Source: Hominenteromicrobium mulieris
GTDB taxonomy: Bacteria; Bacillota; Clostridia; Oscillospirales; Acutalibacteraceae
Assembly (NCBI GenBank): GCA_021029595.1
Contig: JAJJOY010000003.1
Location: 310,001-374,000 of the forward strand
Direction of reading: 5' to 3'
Length of the DNA: 64,000 nt
The translations under genes and the position numbers were made by a program. Under the pieces are notes generated by a model, which saw nothing but the letters and a program-made list of their open reading frames with translations, did not search any database and was not told the DNA's origin. Below are positions 18,815 through 26,652 of this stretch, in pieces (the first letter of the stretch is position 1; every line of letters begins with the position of its first letter).

Positions 18815-19750
18815 TCACAGTTTTTCAATAACGCGCAGCCTTGCGCTGCGGGCGCGCGGGTTTTCGCGAAGCTCTTCCTCACTCGGCGCAAGACCCTTTT
18901 TGTAGATGAGCTTGCCCTTCGGCTTGTTGCCGCACACGCACACGGGGAAATCCTTCGGGCAGGTGCAGCCCTCGCACCACTTGTTCATCTGCTGCTTGAC
19001 GATGCGGTCTTCAAGCGAATGGAACGTGATGACAGAAAGCCTGCCGCCGGACTTTAACAGCCCGAACGCCGCCGTAAGCCCCTTCTTGAGCGCGTCCAGC
19101 TCGCCGTTTACCGCAATGCGCAGCGCCTGAAACGTTCTTCTGGCCGGATGACCCTCCGCGCGGCGCACCGCTGCCGGCACGCTTTCGCGGATGATCTCCG
19201 CAAGCTCTAATGTAGTTTCAATCGGTTTTTCTTCGCGCGCTTTCACAATGCCCTTTGCAATGCGCACCGCGCTTTTATCTTCGCCGTAACGGCTGATGAT
19301 CTCGGCCAATTCCTGCCAAGAGAGTGTGTTTACAAGGTCTGCGGCCGAGGTGCCGCTTTGGCTCATGCGCATATCGAGCGGGGCGTCGGCGTGGTAGGAA
19401 AAACCGCGCTCTGCGGTATCGAGCTGATAGGACGAAACGCCGATATCGAGCAGCACGCCGTCGACATTAACGATACCGTGCTCTAACGCGATCTTGTCCA
19501 TATCGCAGAAGTTGCCCATGGCAACGACGGAGCCGGGATATTTACCGAGCCGCTCTTTCACAACGGCAATGGCGTCCGGGTCGCGGTCGATGGAAAGCAA
19601 CGTGCCCGTTGTCAGGCGCTGTAAAATCGCGCCGGAGTGGCCGCCGCCGCCCGCGGTGCCGTCTATATAGGTGCCTTCCGGGTCGATGTTCAAGGACTCG
19701 ATGGTCTCTTTGAACAGCACCGGTTTATGCTCAAAATGAATTTCACTCAT
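18815..19750 (-). CDS. rsmH: 16S rRNA (cytosine(1402)-N4)-methyltransferase RsmH (MraW)
   Basis: SAM-dependent methylation of C1402 in the decoding site of 16S rRNA. The 311-residue protein begins HFEHKPVL, has the SAM loop DGTAGGGGHS and ends with the typical RSARLRVIEK. The ATG at 19750 gives the family N-terminus; the longer frame adds 16 atypical residues. A 7 bp hairpin (19766-19783) lies just upstream of the start and no strong ribosome site is seen, which suggests modest translation. It is the first gene of the cluster; mraZ is missing. Confidence 0.95.
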   Translation of the reverse strand: MSEIHFEHKPVLFKETIESLNIDPEGTYIDGTAGGGGHSGAILQRLTTGTLLSIDRDPDAIAVVKERLGKYPGSVVAMGNFCDMDKIALEHGIVNVDGVLLDIGVSSYQLDTAERGFSYHADAPLDMRMSQSGTSAADLVNTLSWQELAEIISRYGEDKSAVRIAKGIVKAREEKPIETTLELAEIIRESVPAAVRRAEGHPARRTFQALRIAVNGELDALKKGLTAAFGLLKSGGRLSVITFHSLEDRIVKQQMNKWCEGCTCPKDFPVCVCGNKPKGKLIYKKGLAPSEEELRENPRARSARLRVIEKL

Positions 19751-19908
19751 GATATATTTGTCCGGCGGAACGGATGCGTTCCGGCAGACACTCCTCATTG
19801 AACTTTACCCGAAAAAAGCCGGGCTGATGAGCGCCAAGCGGGGCGAAAAGGCAATAAAAACCCAAAGCCCATGCAGTTTTCCGCAGGGTTTTCGCTGCTT
19901 GCACGTCC

Positions 19909-19937
19909 ATTATACCTTATCCCACATAGAAAATCAA
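19909..19937 (-). promoter_or_regulatory. Promoter of the division/cell wall cluster
   Basis: TTGATT (19932-19937), 17 bp spacer and a perfect TATAAT (19909-19914). Leader of about 150 nt to rsmH. The stretch from 19938 to about 20198 has no feature I can support. Confidence 0.8.
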
Positions 19938-20198
19938 CCCGCGGCAAAAAAATTTATGTTTACCACGTTCGATGAAAAAGCGCGGATTTCCGATATTTTT
20001 CTTGGATTTTATTCGTATATTTTCCGATTTTTGGCAAAATAGCGGTATGTTGAAAATTCTGTGCATTCTCATGCAAAAAAACTTTTGCAGTTTGTTCACA
20101 TTCCCGGTTTTCGGAAGCGGCTCCATTTACACGCTTTTTGTGGAAAAACACAGGATTCATCTGACTAACGGAGAGATGCAAAGAGCTCCCATATATAT

Positions 20199-20279
20199 AA
20201 AGGACGGCAATGCCGCCCTTTGGGAGACCCCCTAATTGGGTCTCCCGAGCATTAACAGTCCAGTGGACTGTTAATGCTC
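20199..20279. repeat. Cluster of three adjacent near-perfect hairpins
   Basis: Three palindromes follow each other without gaps: 20199-20221 (nine pairs, one mismatch), 20222-20246 (nine perfect pairs, 7 nt loop) and 20247-20279 (sixteen perfect pairs around a single G). The last is a 33 nt palindrome that would form a cruciform or a very stable RNA hairpin. No gene uses it as an obvious terminator. Confidence 0.8.
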
Positions 20280-20310
20280 CCGTCCTGATTTTTGGGTAGG
20301 CAAAAAGATT

Positions 20311-20400
20311 TCGAGCTCTGCGGAGCTCGACCAAAGGTTTCACCTTTGGAATCTGACAAGCTTTTGAAAAAGCTTGAGCAAAACTTTTAACTCCGTTGCC
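20311..20400 (+). repeat. Three-hairpin repeat, copy 1
   Basis: Hairpins at 20311-20330 (TCGAGCTC arms), 20331-20349 (CCAAAGGT arms) and 20357-20376 (CAAGCTTT arms, TGAA loop), then a tail AAAACTTTTAAC plus CCGTTGCC. Copies with changed but still complementary arms are at 33173-33259 and, inverted, 63545-63632. Confidence 0.75.
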
Positions 20401-20410
20401 ATTCGCTCAT

Positions 20411-20455
20411 TTTAACAAAAACGGCAGCTCGCCCAACTGCCGCGAACTGCCGTTT
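20411..20455 (-). terminator. Terminator of the coaD operon
   Basis: AAACGGCAG (20419-20427) pairs with CTGCCGTTT (20447-20455). On the minus strand it follows the last gene's stop at 20468 and is followed by a T-rich stretch. Confidence 0.75.
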
Positions 20456-20467
20456 AAAGCTCTTAAA

Positions 20468-20941
20468 TTACTGCTGTGCGCTCGTGCCGTGGATGGACTG
20501 GCGGGTCTTTCTCAGCTCTGCAAGGTTGGCGCTCATCGCGTCGTCTGTGCGGCGGAGCAGATCTTCCACATAGTCGTTGGAGGCCTTCTGCATGCTGCGG
20601 AACTTCTCCTGCGTCTGCGCCATGATGTCGTTTGCCTTTGCCTGTGCCTGGCGCACAATCTCTTCCTGGTTGACGAGTGCTTTTGCCTTCTCCTCTGCGA
20701 CGCGCACGATGGTCTCCGCCTCGCGCTGTGCCTCGCTGATGATCTGGGCACGGTCTGCGACGATGGCCTTCGCCTTGCGCACTTCGGACGGGATCGCCTC
20801 GCGAATCTCATCAAGGATCTGCTTTGCGTCTTCGCTATCTATAAACGATTTGCCGCCTGCAAAAGGAAGGTGCCAGCCTTTCTCCAGTACGTCGGTCAAT
20901 TCATCGATCAAATCTTCTACGGTTGCCTGCGTGTTGCTCAT
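20468..20941 (-). CDS. Coiled-coil protein encoded after coaD, function unknown
   Basis: A 157-residue hydrophilic protein. The first 45 residues (containing DLIDELTDVLEKGW) look globular, and the rest is a long Ala/Glu/Lys/Arg coiled coil resembling the stalk subunits of ATP synthases or DivIVA-like proteins. Genes next to coaD in Clostridia are often annotated as ATPase-like for this reason, but no ATP-binding motif is present. AGGAA precedes the ATG. It is last in the rsmD-coaD transcript. A scaffold role is only inference. Confidence 0.75.
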   Translation of the reverse strand: MSNTQATVEDLIDELTDVLEKGWHLPFAGGKSFIDSEDAKQILDEIREAIPSEVRKAKAIVADRAQIISEAQREAETIVRVAEEKAKALVNQEEIVRQAQAKANDIMAQTQEKFRSMQKASNDYVEDLLRRTDDAMSANLAELRKTRQSIHGTSAQQ

Positions 20942-20975
20942 AAAAAATCCATTCCTTTCGTATTTTTAGCCGCAT

Positions 20976-21464
20976 TCAGTCTGCCGTGCGGCAAAGTCTC
21001 TGATTTATTTTCTCTAAAAGGCACTCGGGCACAAAATGGGAAATATCGCCGCCGAAGCCCGCAATCTGCTTGACCATGCTGGAGCTGAGGAACATGTGCT
21101 CAATGCTGGTCGGCAGGAACAGCGTTTCAAACTCCGGGTTCAGCTTTTTATTGGTGAGCGCCATCTGAAATTCATATTCAAAGTCGGAGATTGCGCGCAG
21201 ACCCTTCACAATGGCAGCCGCATGCTTTTCGCTTGCGTAATCCGCCAAAAGACCGCGCACGCAGTCTATCTCTACATTTTCCATATCGGCCGTGACGGTG
21301 CGCAGCATTTCCATACGCTCCTCCACCGTAAAGCTCGCGCGCTTATCCGGGTTTACCGGCACCGCGACGATGACTTTGTCGAAAATTTTGCACGCACGGG
21401 AGATGATGTCCATGTGTCCCAGCGTGACCGGGTCAAAGCTGCCCGGACAGATCCCTATTCTCAT
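20976..21464 (-). CDS. coaD: Phosphopantetheine adenylyltransferase CoaD
   Basis: Penultimate step of coenzyme A synthesis: adenylation of 4'-phosphopantetheine. The 162-residue protein starts CPGSFDPVTLGHMDI with the nucleotidyltransferase TxGH motif, and has VKGLRAISDFEYE and a late SSSMVKQIA segment, all typical of CoaD. It follows rsmD with a 22 nt gap. Confidence 0.97.
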   Translation of the reverse strand: MRIGICPGSFDPVTLGHMDIISRACKIFDKVIVAVPVNPDKRASFTVEERMEMLRTVTADMENVEIDCVRGLLADYASEKHAAAIVKGLRAISDFEYEFQMALTNKKLNPEFETLFLPTSIEHMFLSSSMVKQIAGFGGDISHFVPECLLEKINQRLCRTAD

Positions 21465-21486
21465 TGATATACCGCCTTTTTTGCGC

Positions 21487-22032
21487 TTACACCATGCTTT
21501 GATGGCGATACGCGGTCAGCAAGATTTTTCCGTAACGGTAGTCGCGCACGCGCACGAATTCCCCTGCCGTCTCCGGCAGCTCTTCGTCCGTGGGGTGCTC
21601 GCAGATCACGATGCCGCCGCGGTTCATGTGCGGCGTGACCGCAAGGAGCGCCTTTGTGAGCGTGCCCGTGCGGTACGGCGGGTCGAGAAACGCGATGTCG
21701 AAGGTCTCGGTGCAGCGCAGCAGATACGAAGCATACTCCGCGTTCATCACCTGCGCTTCGTTTTCAAACCCTGTGGTGTGGATGTTCTCCAGCACGACGC
21801 CGCAGGATGCCTTGGCGCTGTCTACGAACACAGCGCGCTTTGCGCCGCGGCTGAGCGCCTCGAGACCGATCTGGCCGGAGCCCGCAAACAGGTCGAGAAA
21901 CACGCGGCCCTCCAGATCAAACTGCAAAATGTTGAAAAGCGCCTCTTTTACGCGGTCCGGCGTGGGACGCACAGCATCGCCCGGGAGCGTTTTCAATTTT
22001 CTGCCTCGGCGGGAACCGGTTATGATACGCAC
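21487..22032 (-). CDS. rsmD: 16S rRNA (guanine(966)-N2)-methyltransferase RsmD
   Basis: SAM-dependent enzyme of 181 residues. RIITGSRRGRKL at the N-terminus, the SAM motif DLFAGSGQIGLEALSRGA and the catalytic FLDPPY are diagnostic. The start is GTG at 22032, with AAAGGAG upstream. The pair rsmD-coaD is a standard operon. Confidence 0.96.
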   Translation of the reverse strand: MRIITGSRRGRKLKTLPGDAVRPTPDRVKEALFNILQFDLEGRVFLDLFAGSGQIGLEALSRGAKRAVFVDSAKASCGVVLENIHTTGFENEAQVMNAEYASYLLRCTETFDIAFLDPPYRTGTLTKALLAVTPHMNRGGIVICEHPTDEELPETAGEFVRVRDYRYGKILLTAYRHQSMV

Positions 22033-22105
22033 AGCCGAACACTCCTTTCTCTTTTGGAAGTCCGTGTCCGAAATCTAAAAAACATGTACGGACACACTTC
22101 AAGTT

Positions 22106-22134
22106 ATTATCTCATTTGAATAGAAATATGTCAA
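22106..22134 (-). promoter_or_regulatory. Promoter of rsmD-coaD
   Basis: TTGACA (22129-22134), 17 bp spacer and GATAAT (22106-22111), about 75 nt before the rsmD start. Confidence 0.75.
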
Positions 22135-22187
22135 CCGTTTTTGCGCAGTTTTTGCAGAGAAACGTCGAAAAATACGCAGGAACAACG

Positions 22188-24053
22188 TTATTCCCCGTCG
22201 TTTTCTTCGCTGTGGAAATAACGGTAGACGGCGCGGGCGGCAGGGGCGTTCATGCCGGGCGTTTCCTCCAGCATTTCCTCCGTCGCCTCGCTGACGGCGC
22301 GTATGGTTGTAAAATGCTTCATCAGCGCTTTGGCGCGCGTTTCGCCGATGCCCGGAATGGACGTGAGCGTGGTGGAGATGGTCGCCTTTTTGCGCTGCTG
22401 GCGGTGGTAGCCGATGGCAAAGCGGTGCACCTCGTCCTGAATGCTCGACACCAGCGTGAACACCGCGCGCGTAGACTGAATGGCGATTTCGCCGCCGTCC
22501 TCCGTGATGGCGCGCGTGCGGTGCTTATCGTCCTTTACCATGCCGTATACCGGCACGTCGATGCCCATTTCGCGCAGAAGCGGACGTATGGCGCCCACGT
22601 GCCCTTTGCCGCCGTCGAGCAGAATGAGATCAGGCAGTCTGCCGAAGCCCTCGGGCTTATCGGCGGCGCGGTATTCTTCAAAACGGCGGCGGATGACCTC
22701 GCGCATGCTGCCGTAGTCGTCCTGTCCGACGACAGTCTTGATTTTAAACTTGCGATACGCGCTTTTCAGCGGGCGGCCGTTTTCAAACACGATCATACCC
22801 GCAACGTTCTCGCCGCCCGCAAGGTTTGAAATATCGTAGGATTCAATATATTCCGGCGCTTTGGGCAGGTTTAAGAGCTGGCGCAGTTCATCGAGCGCGG
22901 AGGTCTCACGGCCCGTGGCGCGGCCCATAGCCTGCGCAAGCGCTTCCGCGGCGTTCGTGCGGCACATTTCCACAAGCTGCTTCTGTTCGCCCTTTTGCGG
23001 AATGTGGAACTTCACGCGGCGCTCCGCCTTTTTCGTCAGCCATTCTTCAAGGACGCCGTCGTCGTTGACGGGGCCGTCTATCGTGATGACGGGCGGGATC
23101 TTATCGCGCATCGAATAATATTGCATGACAAATTCGCTGCGGATCTGCTCCGGCTCATCGTCGGCGTTTAATAAAAACGATTCGCGGTCATACAGTCTGC
23201 CGCCCGCAAAGCGGAACACCTGAATACTCACCTTTTCGCCGCCGAGCACGAGCGCGATGACGTCCTGTTCCGGCACGCGGCTTGCGACAACCTTTTGGCG
23301 CTCTTTCAGCTTGTTGATGGCCGTAATGCGGTCACGGATGCGCGCGGCAAGCTCAAAATCGAGATTTTCAGCCGCCTCGTTCATTTTCTCCGTCAGCGTG
23401 CGCACGGAATCGCTTGTGCCGCCGCGGATGAAATCGAGCGCCTCCTGCACGGCCTCGTTGTATTCCTTTTGGCTCACGTGCCCGCGGCACGGAGCACAGC
23501 ACTGCTTGATGTAGTAGTTGAGGCACGGACGGCCGCGGCCGATCTCCTGCGGGAATTTGCGCGTGCAGGACGGCAGACGGAAAATCTTCCGCGCCTCCTC
23601 CACGGTGTCCTTGATTGTCCACGCGGAAAGGTACGGGCCGATATACTTTGCGCCGTCATTCAGGACCTGCTTCGTCTCCGAAATGCGCGGCCAGTCGCCC
23701 GCTGTCACCTTAATATAACTGTACCCCTTATCGTCCTTTAAGAGGATGTTGTACTTCGGCTGGTGCTGCTTGATTAAACTGCTTTCCAAAATGAGCGCTT
23801 CAAACTCGCTGTCCGTCAGAATATACTCGAAATACTCGACATTCGAGACCATGCGGCGCACCTTTTCATTATGGTTTTTATCCGAGCCGAAATACTGGCT
23901 GACACGGTTTTTAAGCGCCTTCGCCTTGCCGATGTAGATGATGGTATCATCGCGGCTGTGCATGATGTACACGCCCGGGTGAAGCGGCAGCTTCATCGCC
24001 TTTTTGCGCAGCTCTTTGATATGCGCCATTTTTTCTTCCGTAAGCTGTACCAT
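22188..24053 (-). CDS. uvrC: Excinuclease ABC subunit C (UvrC)
   Basis: Makes both incisions in nucleotide excision repair. The 621-residue protein has the GIY-YIG nuclease domain at the N-terminus (GVYIMHS and IIYIGKAKALKNRV), a UVR-type segment near 200-235 containing EKMNEAAENLDFELAARIRD, the RNase H-like domain (YDISNLAGG, DLILLDGGKGH) and a C-terminal helix-hairpin-helix pair (TSIPGIGETRAKAL). The ATG at 24053 was chosen because GGAGGTG falls between it and the upstream ATG. Confidence 0.97.
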   Translation of the reverse strand: MVQLTEEKMAHIKELRKKAMKLPLHPGVYIMHSRDDTIIYIGKAKALKNRVSQYFGSDKNHNEKVRRMVSNVEYFEYILTDSEFEALILESSLIKQHQPKYNILLKDDKGYSYIKVTAGDWPRISETKQVLNDGAKYIGPYLSAWTIKDTVEEARKIFRLPSCTRKFPQEIGRGRPCLNYYIKQCCAPCRGHVSQKEYNEAVQEALDFIRGGTSDSVRTLTEKMNEAAENLDFELAARIRDRITAINKLKERQKVVASRVPEQDVIALVLGGEKVSIQVFRFAGGRLYDRESFLLNADDEPEQIRSEFVMQYYSMRDKIPPVITIDGPVNDDGVLEEWLTKKAERRVKFHIPQKGEQKQLVEMCRTNAAEALAQAMGRATGRETSALDELRQLLNLPKAPEYIESYDISNLAGGENVAGMIVFENGRPLKSAYRKFKIKTVVGQDDYGSMREVIRRRFEEYRAADKPEGFGRLPDLILLDGGKGHVGAIRPLLREMGIDVPVYGMVKDDKHRTRAITEDGGEIAIQSTRAVFTLVSSIQDEVHRFAIGYHRQQRKKATISTTLTSIPGIGETRAKALMKHFTTIRAVSEATEEMLEETPGMNAPAARAVYRYFHSEENDGE

Positions 24054-24091
24054 GCGCACCTCCATGCAGCTCAGTCACTAAGCGACTGAGA

Positions 24092-24127
24092 AAGAAGAAA
24101 CGCCTACCGGAAATGCTCCGATAGGCG
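24092..24127 (-). terminator. Terminator of the HPr gene
   Basis: A 10 bp stem (24101-24110 with 24118-24127, one wobble) is followed by TTTCTTCTTTCT on the minus strand. A second inverted repeat (24070-24090) lies between it and uvrC. Confidence 0.85.
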
Positions 24128-24146
24128 CCGTTTTGACAAGCTGAAA

Positions 24147-24413
24147 TTATTCGGCAAAGCCGGATTCAACAAGAGCCACGAGGCTGTCAACAGCTTCCTG
24201 CTCGTCGGAACCATCAGCGATGATGTCGATCGACGTACCGCCGACGATGCCCAGAGACAGAACGCCCAGCAGGCTCTTTGCGTTTACGCGGCGCTCATCC
24301 TTCTCAACCCAGATGGAAGACTTAAACTCGTTTGCCTTCTGGATGAAGAAAGTTGCCGGTCTTGCATGGAGACCAACCTGATTCTGAACCAAAACGTCCT
24401 TCTTAACACACAT
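24147..24413 (-). CDS. ptsH: HPr-type phosphocarrier protein
   Basis: Small phosphocarrier of the sugar phosphotransferase system and, when phosphorylated on serine, corepressor for catabolite control in Firmicutes. The 88-residue protein keeps His16 in VGLHARPATFF and Ser47 in AKSLLGVLSLG, so it is HPr rather than the His-less Crh. It has its own promoter and terminator and is not next to ptsI. Confidence 0.93.
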   Translation of the reverse strand: MCVKKDVLVQNQVGLHARPATFFIQKANEFKSSIWVEKDERRVNAKSLLGVLSLGIVGGTSIDIIADGSDEQEAVDSLVALVESGFAE

Positions 24414-24498
24414 TGCGATTCACTCTCCTGTAAGTAATACATTACATACTCTGAATGTCAAACATGATTCTAAAGCTCAAAATGCTTCAATATAAGTT

Positions 24499-24526
24499 AT
24501 TATAGCATAATTTGTCCCCCCGTCAA
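24499..24526 (-). promoter_or_regulatory. Promoter of the HPr gene
   Basis: TTGACG (24521-24526), 16 bp spacer and perfect TATAAT (24499-24504) with a TGC extension. About 80 nt before the ATG. Confidence 0.8.
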
Positions 24527-24664
24527 GCGGGGTACCCCATTTTTGGATATATGCCCGTGGCATATCGCTATGAAACGATCCGTGTTTGTGCATTTTGCTC
24601 TGCTTGTTGAAAACATTTCGTAAAATCAGTTCGCCACAGAGGGTTAAACATTCCCAAAATCCGC

Positions 24665-25387
24665 TTATTTTCTGCCGAAAGCGCGCTTTTCTTCCGCAGT
24701 CAGCTCAGCTTTTTCAAAGAGGTCCGGGCGGGCTTTCTGCGTGACCTTCAAAGATTGTTCGCGCCGCCATTTTTTGATTTTTTCGTGGTGGCCGTTTAAA
24801 AGCACCTGCGGCACCTCTCTGCCGCGCCAAGCAGAGGGACGGGTATACTGCGGATATTCCAAAAGCCCGTCATAATGGCTTTCTTCCTCAAAGCACACGT
24901 CTTCGGAAAGCACGCCGGGCAGCATGCGCGCCACGGCATCGGTGAGGATTACGGCGGGCAGCTCGCCGCCCGTCAGGACAAAATCGCCGATGGAGATTTC
25001 TTCCACGTCGTATTCCTCCAAAACGCGCTCATCCACACCCTCATAATGCCCGCAAAGCACGATGATATTCTCGTTTTTGGCGAGCTCCTTCACTTTTTCC
25101 TGGTCTAAGACCCGTCCGCGGGGGGACATATACACAATATGCGGGCGCACGGCGGTTTGTTCGATGATCTCGTCAAACGCCTTCGCTATGGGCTGCGCCA
25201 TCAAAAGCATGCCCTTTCCGCCGCCGAACGTGCAGTCGTCCACGCGCTTGTGCACGCCCTCACCATGGTCGCGCAGCTGGTGACAGCACACCTGCAAATA
25301 CCCGCGTGCGCGCGCACGGCCGATGATGCTCTCGTTCAAAATATTCTCGCACATTTCGGGGAAAAGCGTCACAATATCAATCCGCAT
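24665..25387 (-). CDS. trmD: tRNA (guanine(37)-N1)-methyltransferase TrmD
   Basis: Methylates G37 next to the anticodon and prevents frameshifting. The 240-residue SPOUT enzyme shows TLFPEM at the N-terminus, FGGGKGML, the SAM-binding knot CGHYEGVDERV and SIGDFVLTGGELPA. Its start overlaps the end of rimM by 11 nt, implying coupled translation. It is last in the ylxM operon. Confidence 0.98.
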   Translation of the reverse strand: MRIDIVTLFPEMCENILNESIIGRARARGYLQVCCHQLRDHGEGVHKRVDDCTFGGGKGMLLMAQPIAKAFDEIIEQTAVRPHIVYMSPRGRVLDQEKVKELAKNENIIVLCGHYEGVDERVLEEYDVEEISIGDFVLTGGELPAVILTDAVARMLPGVLSEDVCFEEESHYDGLLEYPQYTRPSAWRGREVPQVLLNGHHEKIKKWRREQSLKVTQKARPDLFEKAELTAEEKRAFGRK

Positions 25388-25934
25388 CCGCTGCCTCCCC
25401 GGCGTTTACGGGCACGGTCTCCGCGCCGTCGCCGAAAATACCCGGAATGGGCTTTACAAACAGCTTTCCGCTTTCAATGTCCGTCTTCGCGATCATGGCG
25501 TCCACGGCGGGGAACAGAAATTCCTCGCCCGCGCCGTTTACAATGCGGTACACGTTGTTCGCACCGGTCTCGAAAACGTCCTGCACCGTGCCGTATTCCG
25601 CGCCCGTTGCGTCATCGATGACATGAAGGCCGATGAGATCTTCCACGAAGTAGCGGTTTTTCGGCAGGCGCACGTCGTTTCGGTCAAGATATAGAATTTT
25701 GCCCCTGTACAGGTCGGCCTGTGTGGCGCTTTCCACGCCCTTTAAGCGCACCAGCAAAAGGCTTTTGTGTACGCGGGAAGATAGGAGCCCGGCATCCGTT
25801 TTGCCGCCGTCAAAATACAGGGTCTTCACTTTTTTCAGAAAATCGGCGGAATCGCACCACGGTTCCACGCGCATTTCGCCGCGTACACCGTGCGTACCCA
25901 CGATCCTTCCCGCTTCCAGAAATTGTTTTTTCAT
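25377..25934 (-). CDS. rimM: Ribosome maturation factor RimM
   Basis: Assists assembly of the 30S head near protein S19. The 185-residue protein has the two expected beta-barrel domains: GRIVGTHGVRGEMRV at the N-terminus, a DLYRGKILYL segment, and a PRC-barrel with DLIGLHVID and DAMIAKTD. GAGGA precedes the ATG. Confidence 0.96.
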   Translation of the reverse strand: MKKQFLEAGRIVGTHGVRGEMRVEPWCDSADFLKKVKTLYFDGGKTDAGLLSSRVHKSLLLVRLKGVESATQADLYRGKILYLDRNDVRLPKNRYFVEDLIGLHVIDDATGAEYGTVQDVFETGANNVYRIVNGAGEEFLFPAVDAMIAKTDIESGKLFVKPIPGIFGDGAETVPVNAGEAADAD

Positions 25935-26020
25935 GTGTTTTCCTCGGCTCTGCCGCAGCGAAAGCCTTCCTCTCTTTTAATATAAAAAGGACGCACGAAG
26001 CCCGTGCGTCCCTCTTTCGA

Positions 26021-26254
26021 TCAATCGATCTCAACAACGACCTTTTCGCTGCTGCGTGTTGCTGCGGCACGCATAACAACGCGAATCGCTTTCGCAATGC
26101 GGCCCTGCTTGCCGATTACTCTGCCCATGTCCTCTTCCGCAACGTGAAGATGATAGACGACGGAACCGTCTTCCTTGGGCTCATCGAGTGTAACGGAAAC
26201 CTCTTCCGGCTTTTCAACAAGACCCTGCGCGATGATTTTCAGTAATTCCTGCAT
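26021..26254 (-). CDS. khpA: KH-domain RNA-binding protein KhpA
   Basis: A 77-residue single KH domain protein. The RNA-binding GxxG loop lies in GRVIGKQGRIAKAIR. In Firmicutes KhpA works with KhpB in RNA binding and cell-size control. Its place between rpsP and rimM is the standard one. Confidence 0.95.
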   Translation of the reverse strand: MQELLKIIAQGLVEKPEEVSVTLDEPKEDGSVVYHLHVAEEDMGRVIGKQGRIAKAIRVVMRAAATRSSEKVVVEID

Positions 26255-26289
26255 AAGATTGTTCCTTTCTCAAACGAGAAGACGGGCAA

Positions 26290-26529
26290 TCAGATAACAC
26301 CGTGCTTCTTGAACAGTGCCTTAACGGTATCGGTCGGCTGTGCGCCCTTTTCCATCCAAGCCTTTGCCTTTTCCGGATCAACCTTTACAACGCTCGGCTC
26401 TTCCATCGGGTTGTAGTAGCCGATTTCCTCAATGAAACGGCCGTCTCTCGGGTAACGGGAATCTGCAACAACGATGCGGTAGAAAGGAGCCTTCTTAGCA
26501 CCCATTCTGCGAAGTCTGATCTTAACCAT
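26290..26529 (-). CDS. rpsP: 30S ribosomal protein S16
   Basis: A 79-residue S16 beginning [20 protein letters not shown], the diagnostic N-terminus, with [10 protein letters not shown] following. The ATG at 26529 follows GGAGG; the five extra residues of the longer frame are not part of the protein. A symmetrical AT-rich element (26590-26608) lies between ffh and rpsP. Confidence 0.98.
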   Translation of the reverse strand: MVKIRLRRMGAKKAPFYRIVVADSRYPRDGRFIEEIGYYNPMEEPSVVKVDPEKAKAWMEKGAQPTDTVKALFKKHGVI

Positions 26530-26652
26530 GGTAATTTCCTCCATATTATAAAAAATAAGTTTTATCTATTAACCAACGATTCGTCGGCAATATTTACAAT
26601 TTAAATATACGTCTTGCGTCGGAAACAAATGAAGTTCGTTTCTTTATCGCAT

